From Myxococcales bacterium (lineage in GTDB: Bacteria; Myxococcota_A; Bradymonadia; UBA7976; UBA1532), in contig JACKDP010000001.1 in NCBI GenBank assembly GCA_020633435.1, forward strand, positions 1,116,001 to 1,180,000: a DNA stretch of 64,000 bases, read 5' to 3'. A program made the position numbers and the translations under genes. Positions 15,987 to 28,400 of this stretch are shown one piece after another; the first letter of the stretch is position 1, and each line of letters opens with the position of its first letter. The notes beneath the pieces were generated by a model. The model had not been told where the DNA came from. It saw only the letters and a program-made list of their open reading frames with translations, and searched no databases.

Positions 15987-17959
15987 AGGTCGGGGCCGAC
16001 GTCCACGAGGAAGTCCCCCTCAGGCCGGTAGGGGAAGAGGGTGCCCGCCGGGCGCAGCGCCCGGTCGGCCACGATGTCGGCGTCGGTGAGCCCCGGCCAG
16101 CGATCCTTCCAGCCCTGCACGAGCGCGGCGTTCTCGGCGGCCGTCCGGCGCAGGAGCGCCAGGTTCGCGACCATGTCATCGCCCAGCTCGCCCGCCCGCA
16201 CGGGGCCCAGCCAGTCCGCCAGGATGCGCCGCCGGGCCGCCGTCGCCACGCCGGCGTCGAGCACCACGGCGTTGAGCTCGCCGTCGTAGAGGATGCTGCG
16301 GTTGTTCTTGTTGGCGCTGCCCACCGACAGCCAGGCGTCGTCGATGAGCACCAGCTTGGAGTGGTTGTAGACGGGCTGGTCGTGGAGCGCGGCCCGGCCG
16401 CTGGCGGCCTCGGCCGACGTCTGCACGTCGAACGCCCGCCGCTGCAGCAGCAGGTAGCGATCCGGCGCCGCGGCCCGCATTGCCTCGTCCATCACCTGCG
16501 TCCACTGCTTGCCGCCGTCGGTGTACGCCAGCTCGTTGGTCACCACGATCAGCACGAGGCCGGGCTCCCGCTCCAGCGCCGCCACGAAGTCGTCCAGCAG
16601 GCGCGTCGCCCGCCAGTACTGGTCCTCGATGAGGATGTAGCGGCGGGCCTGGGCCAGCGCGCGGCGGTGGCCCTCCAGGATGGACTGCTCGGCCAGCGGT
16701 GGCGGCACGGTGGCCTGGATCTGCACCGCGACGCCCCCGACCTCGGCGCCAGGCGCCCCGGGCTCGAAAGCGGTGGTGTTCTCGTGGAAGGGCGACAGGC
16801 GAGCCCGCGCCAGGTTCCAGAGGCTCGCGTACACGTCCTCGACGGCGGCCACAGCTGGCCCCTCGATGCGCAGGGCGTAGTCCTGGAAGGGGCCGAACTC
16901 CGGGAGCGCCTGACGCTGGGCGACGGCCTCCCGGGCGGCCGCGTCGGCCTCGGCCGGCATGCGCCGCGGCTCGAAGACGGCGTGGGCCGCGGTGTCCCAG
17001 TAGTCGTTCTGGGTGTTCTCGCCCTGCACGAAGGCCACCTGGCCGTCGATGATGGTGCCCTTCATATGGAAGCTGGCGGCATCAAAAGCCGGCTCCAGCG
17101 CCTGGCGCAGCGGCCCCTCCTCGAAGCGGACGCCCGCGTAGGCCGGCAGCTCCCGCAGGCGCGCCACGAGGTCCACGGGCGGCGCCACCCCCGCGTACTC
17201 CCCCTGCACCGGGATGCTCTCCTCGTTGGTCTGGGCCAGGACCTCGAAGTCATCATCGAGCTCACGCCCGTGCGCCCGCAGGGGCGCGTCCACCGTCAGG
17301 TTCACCGCCCCCTCCACCGCGCCGCCGAGGAACATGTTGACGAGCACGCGCCGGTGCAGGTCGGGGCGGGCCTCCAGGTGGCCCAGGGCCGTGTCGGCCT
17401 CGCGGTCCGCTGCGCCCGGGGTGCGCAGCAGGTCGGTGCGGCTCGTCCACCACCACGTCGACCAGAAGACGGATCGCTGGGCGCCGCGGATGGCCGCCGA
17501 GGTGGCCGCCCAGAGCGCGGCGGGCTCGGTGTAGAGCTCCACCCGGTTGCCGGAGCGCCATGGCCGGGCGGTGCTCGCGAACCAGGCGTGCTCGAGCGCC
17601 ACCACCACGCGGTCGCGGGGGCAGCCCTCCACCGTGTCATGGCCCACGGCCACCAGCGGATCGTCCACCTCCACGGCGCCCGCCGCGGGCCAGCCCACGC
17701 TGAGCATCCGGCCCAGGTGGTCGGGCGCCCCCACGGTGAGGGCGTAGGTCTCGCCCGGGAAGCGGGGCTCCCCCTCGATGCCCGCGAGGGTCGCCCCCGG
17801 CACCGGGCGCCCCCAGGGGTCGACCACCTCCACGGCCAGGCGCCCCGGCCCGCACTCAACGGGGGCCGCGTCGGCGACGGCGGCGTCGGGGGCGGCCGGA
17901 TCCTCGGCGGTGTCACAGCCCACCAGCAGGACGAGCAGCCAGCTCGCGCGGTACCTCAT
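15980..17959 (-). CDS. Phospholipase D-like lipoprotein
   Basis: The product has 659 residues. A lipoprotein signal peptide ends at Cys15 (LVLLVGC), followed by an Ala/Asp-rich tether and a small beta-rich domain (about 40-120). A PLD-superfamily catalytic region follows with two intact HKD motifs: HMKGTIID (298-305) and HSKLVLIDD (about 515-523), the latter followed by VGSANKNNRS. It should hydrolyse or transfer phosphodiester bonds, probably in phospholipids such as cardiolipin or phosphatidylethanolamine, on the outer side of the inner membrane or on the outer membrane. Its start overlaps the rsmI stop (ATGA). Its 3' end overlaps the convergent APH-like gene by 7 bases. Confidence 0.85.
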   Translation of the reverse strand: MRYRASWLLVLLVGCDTAEDPAAPDAAVADAAPVECGPGRLAVEVVDPWGRPVPGATLAGIEGEPRFPGETYALTVGAPDHLGRMLSVGWPAAGAVEVDDPLVAVGHDTVEGCPRDRVVVALEHAWFASTARPWRSGNRVELYTEPAALWAATSAAIRGAQRSVFWSTWWWTSRTDLLRTPGAADREADTALGHLEARPDLHRRVLVNMFLGGAVEGAVNLTVDAPLRAHGRELDDDFEVLAQTNEESIPVQGEYAGVAPPVDLVARLRELPAYAGVRFEEGPLRQALEPAFDAASFHMKGTIIDGQVAFVQGENTQNDYWDTAAHAVFEPRRMPAEADAAAREAVAQRQALPEFGPFQDYALRIEGPAVAAVEDVYASLWNLARARLSPFHENTTAFEPGAPGAEVGGVAVQIQATVPPPLAEQSILEGHRRALAQARRYILIEDQYWRATRLLDDFVAALEREPGLVLIVVTNELAYTDGGKQWTQVMDEAMRAAAPDRYLLLQRRAFDVQTSAEAASGRAALHDQPVYNHSKLVLIDDAWLSVGSANKNNRSILYDGELNAVVLDAGVATAARRRILADWLGPVRAGELGDDMVANLALLRRTAAENAALVQGWKDRWPGLTDADIVADRALRPAGTLFPYRPEGDFLVDVGPDLY

Positions 17960-18786
17960 GGCTCCTCCTGGGCCAGCTCGACGGCCAGCCGGTACGCCTC
18001 GCCGCGGCGCGCCCCGGTCCGCCGCGCCGCCTCCTTCGCCGCCAGGCTGGGCGAGTAGCCCTCCCGCAGCAGGCTCTCGACGATGGGGCGCAGCGCGTCC
18101 TCGTCGGCCGGGGCCTCCGTCGCCCCGCCGATGAGCAGCACGATCTCCCCCCGCGTCACCCCGGGATCGGCCACCAGCTCCGCCAGGGTGCCGCGCCGAA
18201 ACTCCTCGAAATGCTTGGTGATCTCGCGCGCGATGACGGCCTGCCGATCCCCGCCCAGGGTCGCGGCGGCGTCGGCCAGGACCTCCTCGATGCGGTGGGG
18301 GCTGGCGTAGAAGATGAGCGTCTCGGTGGCCGCGGCCAGCTCCAGCAGCCGGCTCTTGCGCTGGCCGCTCTTGGGGGGCAGGAAGCCCACGAAGCGGAAG
18401 GCGTCGGTGGGCAGGCCCGAGGCGCAGAGGGCGGCGATGGCGGCGCAGGGGCCGGGCACCGGCACCACCGGGACGCCGGCGGCCACCGCGGCCCGCACCA
18501 GGCGGAAGCCCGGATCGCTGATGGCCGGGGTGCCGGCGTCCGAGACCAGGACGAGGGACTCGCCCGCCTCGAGCGCCGCGATGAGCCCGGGCAGGCGCTC
18601 CTCCTCGTTGTGCTCGTGCAGCGCCACCAGGCGGGGCCGCTCGATGCCCAGCAGCTCCAGCAGCTTGCCGGTGCGCCGGGTGTCTTCACAGGCGATGCGC
18701 TCGGCGGTCTTCAGCAGGCGCAGGGCGCGGAGGGTGATGTCTTCGAGGTTGCCGATGGGGACGGCGACCAGGTGCAGGGTTCCCAT
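17956..18786 (-). CDS. rsmI: 16S rRNA (cytidine-1402-2'-O)-methyltransferase RsmI
   Basis: The enzyme has 276 residues, the normal length. It uses SAM to 2'-O-methylate C1402 in the decoding centre of 16S rRNA. Family motifs are present: VAVPIGNLEDITLRAL at the N terminus, ACEDTRRTGKLL, LVSDAGTPAISDPGF, PVPGPCAAIAAL, and FYASPHRIEE. The tetrapyrrole-methylase fold is complete. It is coupled to the downstream PLD lipoprotein gene by an ATGA overlap. The 62-base gap upstream shows no convincing promoter. Confidence 0.96.
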   Translation of the reverse strand: MGTLHLVAVPIGNLEDITLRALRLLKTAERIACEDTRRTGKLLELLGIERPRLVALHEHNEEERLPGLIAALEAGESLVLVSDAGTPAISDPGFRLVRAAVAAGVPVVPVPGPCAAIAALCASGLPTDAFRFVGFLPPKSGQRKSRLLELAAATETLIFYASPHRIEEVLADAAATLGGDRQAVIAREITKHFEEFRRGTLAELVADPGVTRGEIVLLIGGATEAPADEDALRPIVESLLREGYSPSLAAKEAARRTGARRGEAYRLAVELAQEEP

Positions 18787-18848
18787 GGGGGCAGGGTACG
18801 CCGGAACGACGGGAGCGGGCGAGCGTGCTGTGGATCCCGCCGTCGCGG

Positions 18849-19415
18849 TCAGTCGAGGCCGACCCGCTCCAGGAAGTGAGCGCGGGCGTCATCGCTGTCG
18901 TAGAAGAACGCCGCCAGGGCCAGCTTGCAGGCCCGCGGGCGGCCGCGGAGCTGGTCGGCGACGTCCTCCCAGATGACCTCCCGGGCGTCATCGTCGAGCA
19001 GGTCCGCCTCGTCGGGCTCCCGGTAGCCGAAGGGCACCCGGCCCCCGGTGAGGCGGAGGGCCTCGGCCCCGGCGGCCACCGCTTCGGCGGCGTCGATGAG
19101 GGTGATGAGGATGAGGTCGCCGGCCAGGCCGCCGTCGAACGCCAGGGCGTCCTCGGGCAGCCCGCACAGGGACGACAGGGCGGCCAGCGCCGGGATGGCC
19201 GGCAGCTCGCTGAGGTAGGCGGGCACGCCCCCCTCCCCCTCCACCCGCAGCTCCAGCGTATCCCGCCCCGTCAGGAGCTGGTGGGGGAGCAGCGCGTCGT
19301 CCTCATCGGGCAGCGCGAAGGCCAGGTACGCGATGGACGGGCGCGCCTCCTCCAGAGCGGAGAGGGCCGCGCCCACCAGGGCGTGCTGGAGCCGGTCGAG
19401 GTGAAAGCCGTCCAT
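18849..19415 (-). CDS. Hypothetical protein, acidic, cytoplasmic
   Basis: The product has 188 residues without a signal peptide or membrane helix, and it is strongly acidic (DEDDALLPHQ, EPDEADLLDDDAREVIWEDV). I do not recognise it. It looks helical and could resemble the DUF4303/SMI1-like class of small acidic proteins, but no motif confirms that. It lies 25 bases after the stop of the giant TPR gene in the same direction, so it may be the last gene of that transcript. There is no clear Shine-Dalgarno sequence before the ATG. Confidence 0.6.
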   Translation of the reverse strand: MDGFHLDRLQHALVGAALSALEEARPSIAYLAFALPDEDDALLPHQLLTGRDTLELRVEGEGGVPAYLSELPAIPALAALSSLCGLPEDALAFDGGLAGDLILITLIDAAEAVAAGAEALRLTGGRVPFGYREPDEADLLDDDAREVIWEDVADQLRGRPRACKLALAAFFYDSDDARAHFLERVGLD

Positions 19416-19440
19416 GGTGCAGGGGGGCCGGGGCCCCCGA

Positions 19441-22400
19441 TCAGCCGATCGTCAGGCCCAGCGCCTTGCGGAGCTGGAAGTAGTTGTCGGACAGAGCGAA
19501 GAGGATGAGCTCCCGCAGGCGATCCTGGGTCGGGGCGCGGCTGAACTGCCCCGCCTCGTTCTTGATGGCCTGCGCCGTCGACGCGAGGTCGTTGGACAGC
19601 AGGAAGCCCAGCCGATTGCCGGTGTGCTCCAGCATCTCCAGCCACTTGGACAGGTTCAGGTGCTGGCCGGGGTTGGCCGACATCTGCTGGATCAGCTTCG
19701 CCAGCTCCGTGCGCTCCAGCGGCGGGATGTCCGTGCTGAAGTGCTGCAGGAGCCCCTGGTCGTGGAAGGGCACGTTGGCCGCCGGGTTCACCAGCTTCGT
19801 CAGGGTGTAGACGATGGTGAACAGGCGCCCCTTCCGCTGCTCGTAGGTCTCGTCGATGCTCGACAAGAAGTGGTGCTGGCTCATCACGAAGAGCTGCTTG
19901 GCGCACAGGAACACCAGCCCGTGCATGCTCTGGCCGCTCGTCACATCGGGGCCCACCAGGATGGCCGGCGGGTTGAGGTTGACGGCCTGCATGCCCGGCC
20001 GCCCGGTGGGCGACTGGAAGCACTCCAGCCGCTGCAGCCGGGTGGTCTGCGCCGCGTAGCCCATCATGGTGTTGAAGGGCGTCTTCTGCTCGGGATCGAT
20101 CTGATCCCGCTTCGGCTTGATGCCCAGCACCTTGATGTTGGTGGCCATGACCGGGACGGTGTGCCGGTACAGCCGCATGAAGAGCTGGTCGAGCAGCGCG
20201 CTCTTCTCGGGGTGGTTCAGCAGGGCCCAGTGCTCCTTGTCGAGCGGGCGGCGAGCCTGCTTGAAGGAGCGGGTGCGGTACCGGTTGAACCACTCCTGGT
20301 GCTCGGCGTTGGCGTGGCCGAGGTAGGCGAGCACCTGGCTGACGCACCACGCCTCGTCGTACTTGCCCGCGGCCATGTAGAGCCGGAACAGGTTGGCGTA
20401 GCCCTCGATGTTGCGGGGGTTCAGCTCGATGAGGCGGTAGTGCTGGGCCACCGCCTTCTCGGGCTTCTCCTCCAGCTCGTAGAGCTCGGCGAGGATGGTG
20501 TGGAGCCGCTCGTCGTTGGGCGTCTTGGCCAGGGCGATCTTGTAGGCCTTGACCGCCTCGGCGTAGCGCTTCAGCCGCGTCCGGTTGATCTCGCCCAGGC
20601 CGTCGGCCAGCTTCACGACGAGCTTGTCGTCGAGCGCGCTGTCGGTGGCCCGCTTGAGCATCTTGCGGTAGTAGCGATCCTGGCGCTCGTAGTCGCGCTC
20701 CCGCGTGAGGATCTCGTCGATGGCCTGGAAGGCCTTGAGCATCGCGGGGTTGGCGTCGAGGGCCTTGTCGAACGACCGCACCGCGGTGAAGGTATCCTTC
20801 AGATAGTCCTGCTGGATCTTCGCCACGGCGTAGAAGTACTTGGCCTTCTTGTCGGCGTTCTGCTCCTGCTCGGCGAGCTGGGTCAGGACGTCCACGGCCG
20901 ACTGCCAGTCCCCCGTCTCCTCGTGCAGGCCCAGCAGCTTGCTCAGGATGAGCTTGCTGCCCGGCTGCGCCCGCAGGGCCTCGTTGTAGGCGTCCACCGC
21001 CAGCCGCGCGTTGTGCATCTGGCCGTGCAGGATGTCGCCGATGCCCACCAGCGCCTGGAAGCGATCCAGCTCGTCGGTGAGGAACGGGATCATCTTGCGG
21101 CGGTAGTGGATGACGTCCTCCCAGTCGCCCTGGGCCTCATGCAGCGCCGTGATGGACTGCATGGTCTCCAGGTGGTTGGGATCGATGTCCAGGCCCTTGC
21201 GGAAGAAGTCGAGGGCCTTGCGGCGCTCGCCCACCTGCAGCTTGATGGCGCCCTGCCGGTTGAAGATCTCGACGATCTGCTCCGGCTCCAGGTTCTCCCG
21301 GTGGTGCACCAGCACCGTCTGGAAGATCTTGAAGGCGCGGTCCCAGTCCTGGCGGCGGAAGAGCAGGTTCCCCATGCCCTGCAGCGTCGGCAGGTGCGTG
21401 GAGTCCAGCTCGTAGGCCTGCCGGTAGTGGGTCAGGGCCTTGTCGTCCTTCTGCAGCCGCTCGGCGGCGTAGGCCAGCCGGAAGTGCAGCTCCTGGCTCT
21501 CGCGGTAGTCGGCCTGCTCGGAGCGGTTGGCCATGATGAGGTCGAGCAGGGGCTCGACGCGCTCCCACCGCTGGTCCTTCCAGTACACCTCCACCAGGGG
21601 CACCGCCGCGTCGACGTTCTCCGGGAAGAGGTCGAGGGCCTGCTCGTAGTAGTCGATGGCGGTGACCCGCTCCCCGATGTGATCGCCGTACACCTTGCCG
21701 ATGGCGAAGAGCACGGCCGACTTCTCGGGGAAGGACCGGGTGGCGGCCTCCATCATCTTGAGGATGCGGACGACCTCCTGCCAGTCCCCCCGCCGCTCGT
21801 AGATGCCGCGCAGGGCGTCCAGGGCCGGCAGGTAGTTGGGATCGTGGTCCAGGGCCGACCGGTACCAGCGCTCGGCGTTCTCCAGATCGCCGAGGCGATC
21901 CTGGTAGATGCGGCCGACCTGGTGCTGCCGCTCCAGGAGCTCGCGCCGATCGCGGATGAGGTGCGCCTCGCGGCTGAGGGCGTCGATGGTGCTGGGCCAG
22001 TCCTCGACCTCGGCGTAGAGCTGGCCGAGGCGCGAGAGGGCCTCGCGGTTCTCGGCGTCCAGATCGAGCACGGGGCGCAGGGCCTCGATGGCCCGCTCGG
22101 CGCTGCCCAGGGGGCCGCGCAGCACCTCGGCGAGGGCCAGGCGGATCTTGACCTTGTCGCCGACGCTGTCGAGCACCGCCAGGTGCTGCTGGTAGACCTC
22201 GGCCAGGTCGTCCCACTGCTCGCTCTCGCGGTAGAGGCGGTCGAGGGCCCGGACGGCCGTCGTGTCCCGCGGCTCCACCTCCACCATCCGACGGTAGGTG
22301 TCGATGGTGGCGTAGCGATCGGCGAGCTGCTCCTCCTGGATCATCGCGATGCGGCTCAGGATGCGCAGCTGGCCCTCGGGCTCGGTGCGCACCTTCAGCA

Positions 22401-25400
22401 TCATCTCGTAGACGTCGAGCAGCTCGTGCCAGCGATCCTGCTGGGTGTAGAGCTTCTCGAGCGCCTGCATCGCGTCGGCGCAGGTCTCGTCCGCGGCGAG
22501 GGCCTGGTTGTAGGCGTCGATGGCGCGCTCGGGGGAGCCGAGGCGGTTCTCCCAGAGCTCGCCGGCCCGCAGGTGGTTCTCGACGATGGCCTGGGTGTCG
22601 GAGAGCACCGCCGCCTGCTGGTCGAGGATCTCGATGAGCTCCTGCCAGCGCTGCCGCATGGCGTAGAGCCGCTCGAGGGCCTCCAGGGCGGGCAGGTCGT
22701 CCGGGTTGTCCAGGGTGACCATGCGCCAGGCGTCGATGGCCTCGTCGGCCCGATCCAGGCGGCTCTCCAGGATGCCGGCGAGCTTCTCCAGGCTGGCCTT
22801 GCGCTCCTCGGGCTCCACCTGCAGGTCCACCAGGCGGCGGAGGAACTCCACCACCTTGGGCCAGTTCTGGTAGCGCTCGAGCAGCTCCACCAGCGCGGAC
22901 AGGGCGCCGATGTTGTCGGGCTCGATCTGCAGGACCCACTGGTAGTGGGTGCCGGCGTGCTGGGCCTGGTCGAGCTTGACGTCGTACCAGGAGGCCACGC
23001 GCAGGCGGATGGGCACCGACTGGGGCGTCGTGCCGATGGCCTGCAGGACCGTCTCGTAGCGGCGGATGAGCTCGGCCCACTGGCCGGTCACGTTGGCGAG
23101 GCGCTCCAGCTCGGCGCCGAACCGCTCGTCGTCGTTGCTCTCCTCGAAGGCCAGCCCCAGCACCTCGAAGGCGTTGGCGGGCTGGCTCAGCCGGCTCTCG
23201 AACACGCCGGCGGTGCGCTCGAACAGCTCCTGCCGCTCGAAGACATCCTCCGTCTGCTCCAGGCGGCCCAGCAGCAGGTTGACGAGGTCCTCCCACTGCA
23301 TGCCCGCCTCGAACAGGCGCTGCAGGGCCTCGAAGGCGTCGACGTTGTCGGGCTGGGCCTCCAGCACGCGCCGGTAGGCCGCCTGGCCCCCGGCCGCGTC
23401 GCCCAGGTTCTGCTCCCACATCTCCGCGATGCGGAAGAGGATGCTGACCCGGTCGAAGGCGTCCTCGGTGATCTCGACCTTGCGATCGAGCACCGTGACG
23501 CAGTGCTGCCAGTCCTCCGCCTGGGTGTAGAGCTCCTCCAGGCAGTCGATGGCCTCGGCGTCCTGGGGCTCGATGGCCAGGAGCTGGTTGAAGGCGTCGA
23601 TGGCCCGCTCCGGCAACTCCAGGGCCTCCTGGTACAGGCGGCCGAGCTGCCGGTACAGCTCCGCGCGGCGCGGATCCGACCCGTCGAGGAGGTCGAGCAG
23701 GCGGTGGTTCGTCTCGGCAACCTTCGCCTGGTCGTCGGTGCGCTCGTAGAGGCCATGGACGGCCCAGAGGGCCTCCTGGTTCTCGGGATCCCGGTCGAGG
23801 ACGCGGCCCCAGTTCTCCAGGGCGTTGGCCTCGCGCTCCAGGTAGTCCCCCCAGACGCGGCCCAGCTTGGCGTACAGCTGCAGCTCGCGCTGCACGTCGT
23901 TCTCGACCAGGTTCACCTGGCGCTCGCAGACGTCCACCAGCTCCCGCCAGCTCTGCTGGTCCTGGTAGAGCGTCTCCAGGGCCATGAGGGCGTTGGCGTC
24001 CTCGCCCTGCAGCTCGAGCACCTGGTTCCACAGGTCGATGGCGTCCTCGGGGCGCGCCAGGAACTGCGACGCCAGGTTCGCCTGGCTGGCGAAGAGCTGG
24101 GCCTTGTCGGCGGCCTCCTCGGCGTTCTCGGCCTGGCGGCCGTAGATGTCGAAGAGGGGCTCCCACTGCTGCTGGGCCAGGTAGATCTGGCTCAGGCGGC
24201 CGAGGGCGCCGGCGTGGTGGGGCTCCATGTCCAGGATGGACACGAACTGCACGGCGGCCGGGTCGATCTCACCGAGGCGCGTCTCGTAGACGCGGCCGAG
24301 GCGGAACATGAAGTCGATGCGGGGGCCGTCCTCGTAGGTGACGTTGATCTCCCGCTTGAGGATCTCCACCAGCTCCGGCCAGCGGTCCTGGGCCTCGTAC
24401 AGCTCGTCGAGGCCCTTGAGGGCCGCGGCGTCCGAGGGGTCGATGCCGTCGAGGATGTACAGGTACATCTGCTCGGCGTTGGCCTCGTTGCCCAGGCGGT
24501 CGCGGTACAGCGTCGCCATGTCGTGGGAGACCACCCGGATCAGCTCCAGATCCTGGGTGTTCTGCAGGCCCTCGGTGTAGCAGACGACCAGGTCCTCGTA
24601 GCGGTTCGTCTCCGCCGCGAGGCCGGCCAGGCGGGCGCGGGTGTCCTCGTCCTCGGGGACCTCCCGGAAGGCCTGGCCGTACCAGTCGAAGGCCCGGCTC
24701 TTGTCGCCCAGGCTCTCCAGGGACAGCTCGGCCAGCCGGTGCATGGCCCGCATCCGATCCTCGCCGGGGGCGAGGTGCGTCAGCAGGGCCTGCAGCAGGT
24801 CGTGCAGCTTCTCGTGCTCCTCGTTGCCGACGTAGATCGGCTCGAGGATCTCGCCGATGACCGGCTGGGCGTGGCCCGCCGCGAACAGGCGCTCCAGGGC
24901 CTGCACGGCGTCGGCCTGCTGCTCGGTGATCTCGAGCACGTCGCGGTAGGCGTTGATGGCCTGGTTGACGTCCTCCAGGGCCGACTCGAAGAGGGTGCCG
25001 AGGCGCAGCAGCAGCGGCACCCGGGCCTCACCCTCCGCGCGCTCCACCTCGAGCTGGAGGATGTCGGCCAGATCGGCCCACATGCCCTCCTTCTGGTAGA
25101 GGCGGTCGAGCGCGAGGATGGCCACCTCCTGCTCGGCGTCGATCTCCATCACGCGGCGGAACCGCTCGATGGCCTCGACGTTGGAGCCGATCTCCTCCTC
25201 GAAGATGCGGGCGGCGCGCAGGTAGATGTCGCGCGCCACCTCGTCGCCGGGGACGTTGGCCAGCTCACCCTCGAGCAGCGCCACGAGCTCGGCCCAGAAG
25301 CCACCCGCCCGCGCCACCCGCTCCAGGCTCTCGAAGGCCTCGGCCCGGGTCGGCTCCTCGTGGAAGGCCTCGCCGTACGCCTTGAAGGCCTCCTCGCTCT

Positions 25401-28400
25401 CCACGAGCATGTCCTCGTGGGCGTGGCCGATGCGCATCAGCAGGCCCGCGCGGGCCTCGGGCTCCTCGGTCACCCGCAGCAGGTCGCGCCAGGCGCCCAC
25501 CAGCCGCGCCCAGGCGCCGGCCTGGATGAGGACCGGCTCCAGGACGCCCGCGGCGGCCGCGGCGGCGCGGTCCTGGCGGACGAGCCCCTCCAGGGCCTCC
25601 AGGGTGGGCTCGTGGCCCGCCTGATCGGCCAGGATGGTGCGGTAGCCCTCGACGGCCGTCTCCACGTCGTCCAGCTCCACCTCGTGGAGCCGCGCGATGC
25701 GGTGGCGGAGCGCCAGGCGCTCGTCGGCGTCCGGCTGGACCTCGACCTGGCGCCGCAGCACGCCCAGCAGATCCTCCCACTGGTCGAGCTGCTGGAAGAG
25801 CTGGTCGAGGCGCTGGAGGGCCGGCAGGTCGTCGGCGTCCCACTCCAGGATGGTCTGCCAGGTCGTCACCGCCCGGGGCAGGTCGGCGAGCTGCTCCTCG
25901 CAGATGGCGCCGATGCCGCCGAAGATGGCCTTGCGCTGGTCGAGGTCCTCCGAGAGGCTCGCCTTCTTCTGCAGGACCTCGATGAGGTCGTCCCAGCGCT
26001 CGAGGCTGGTGAAGATGCGCTCCAGGGCGTTGAGGGCGCGGGCGTCGTCCGCGTCCTCCTCCAGCACCATGCGGTAGATCTCCACCGCGCGGTCGGGGTC
26101 GGAGAGCATCTCCTCGAAGAGCTCGCTCACCCGGAAGAGGAGGGCCTTCTTCTCGTCGAGGGCCTCGGTCAGCTCGGCGCGGCGCAGCAGCACCTGCACC
26201 AGCTCGTGCCACTGCTCGGTGCGGTAGTAGATGCCGTCGAGGGCGTCCACCACCTCCAGATCGGTGTCATCGGCCTCATAGGCCGCCTCGTAGTGGCCCC
26301 GCGCCCGGTGCACGTCGTCGAGCTGGGCCAGCAGCACCCGCGCGGCGCGCTTGTGCACATCGGTGGCGACCGCCTCGACGTCGATGTCGGCGACGCGGTT
26401 CTCGTAGACCGTGACCAGCTCCTGCCAGAGCCCGAGGGACTCGGCGAGGTGCTGGAGGCGAGCCAGGGTCGTCTCGTCCCCGGGCTGCACGTCGAAGGCG
26501 CGGGCGTAGCTCGAGAAGGCCTGCTCGGCGTCGCCGCCGCGGTCCTCGTGCAGCCCGGCGATCTTGTGGAGCAGCGCGACCTTGCGGCCGTCCTCCTCCG
26601 ACTCCTCGCGCTGGATCTCGTAGATGCGGATGAGGGCGCGCCAGTCGTCCCGCCGCTCGTAGATGGGCTCCAGGACGTCGGCCACCGCGCCGCGGAAGCC
26701 CGCGTCCTCGATGAGCCGCTCCAGGGCCTCGCGGGCCGCGTCGTTGTCGGGCGCCTGCTCCAGGACCTCGCGGTAGATCCCGATGGCCTGCTCGACGTTG
26801 CCCAGCTCGCGCTCGCTCAGCTCGGCCAGGCGGACCCGCAGATCGAGGCGATCGCCCTCATCCTCGGCCAGCTCGAGCTGGCGGCGCAGGATGTCGGCGA
26901 GCTCCGTCCACATCTCCTCCTGGGCGTAGAGGCGGGCCAGGGCCGCCAGGGCCCGGCCGTTCTCGGCGCTGGCCTCGAGGATCTCCGTGTAGACGGTGAT
27001 GGCCTCGCGGGCGTCGCCCAGCATCTCCTCCAGCAGGCTGGCGATCTGGAACCGCAGGCCCTCGCGGACCTCGGGCTCCTCGGCCAGCTCCAGCTTGCGC
27101 CGGTAGATGGCCAGCAGCTCGACCCACTGCTCGCTGCGCAGGTACAGGCGATCGAGGGCCTCGATGGAGGCGCGGACCTCGGCGTCGAGGTCCAGCACCC
27201 GCCGGTGGGCGTCGATGGCCCGCTCGATGTCGACGAGCTTCTCCTCGTAGATGCCGGCCAGGCGGGCCAGCAGGTCCTGGGCGAGGCTCTCGCTCTCCAG
27301 GTCCGGCGTGACCTCCTCGATGAGGGCGGCCAGGTCGCCGAAGCCGTCGCCGACCTCGGCCAGCTCCGTCAGGCGGGTGATGGCCACCCGGCTGTCGGGC
27401 TGCTCGCGCAGCATGCGGGCGAAGGCGTCGAAGGCGCGGCCCACGTCGGCGATGCGGTTGACGTGCAGCGTGCCGATGCGCTCCAGCAGCTCGACCCGGC
27501 GCTCGGTGCCCTCGGACTCCTCGAGCTGGATCTCCAGGCAGCCCACCAGGGGCTCCCACTCGGCGGCGTCCTGGTAGATGGGCTCCAGGATGCCGGCCAC
27601 CTCGGCGCGGAACTCGGGATCACCCAGCAGGCCCTCGAGGCCCGCGCGGGCCCCGGCGTGCTCGGCGTCCTCGGCGAGGACCTCGCGGAAGCGCGCCACG
27701 GCGTCGGCCGTGCGGCCGAGGGAGGCCAGCTCGATGTGGCCGAGCTTCATCTTCAGCTCGAGCACGTCGCCGGCGCCCTCGACGCCCTCCTGCGCCAGCG
27801 CGAGCTGCCGGCCGACCACCTCGTGGAGGTCGTCCCACTGCTCGCCGGCCTCGTGCAGGCGGTGCAGGGCCTGGAGGGCCTCCAGGTCGCCCGCGTCCTC
27901 CTCGATGATGCTGCGGTAGCGCTCGATGGCCGAGTAGGGATCGGCGATCTGCTCCTCGAAGATCATCCCCTGCTTGCGCAGGAGCGCCTTGCGGGCGTCC
28001 GTCTCGTCGGCCAGCGCCAGCTTGCGATCCAGGACGGAGAGCAGGTCGGCCCAGCGGGCGCCGCGCTCGTAGAGCGTCTCCACCGCGTCCAGCGCCTCGC
28101 GGTTCTCGGGATCGAGATCCAGGGCGTCGTGGTAGCGCTGCAGGGCGTCCTCGCCCCGGCCCATCTGGGTGTCCAGGATGCGGGCGAGCGAGAGCAGGAT
28201 GTCGAGCTGGGCCGCGTCGACGTCGACCTCGGCCTCCATCGCCACCCGGCCGAGGGCCTCGACCAGGTCGTCGTGCACCGCGTCCCACTGGTGGATGGCA
28301 CCACCGAGGCGCTCCAGCTCCGCGCGGGCCTGGGCGTCGGCGGGGTGCTCGCCCACCACCTGCCGCAGCCAGCCGAAGGCCTGGCTGGGGTTGCGCAGGT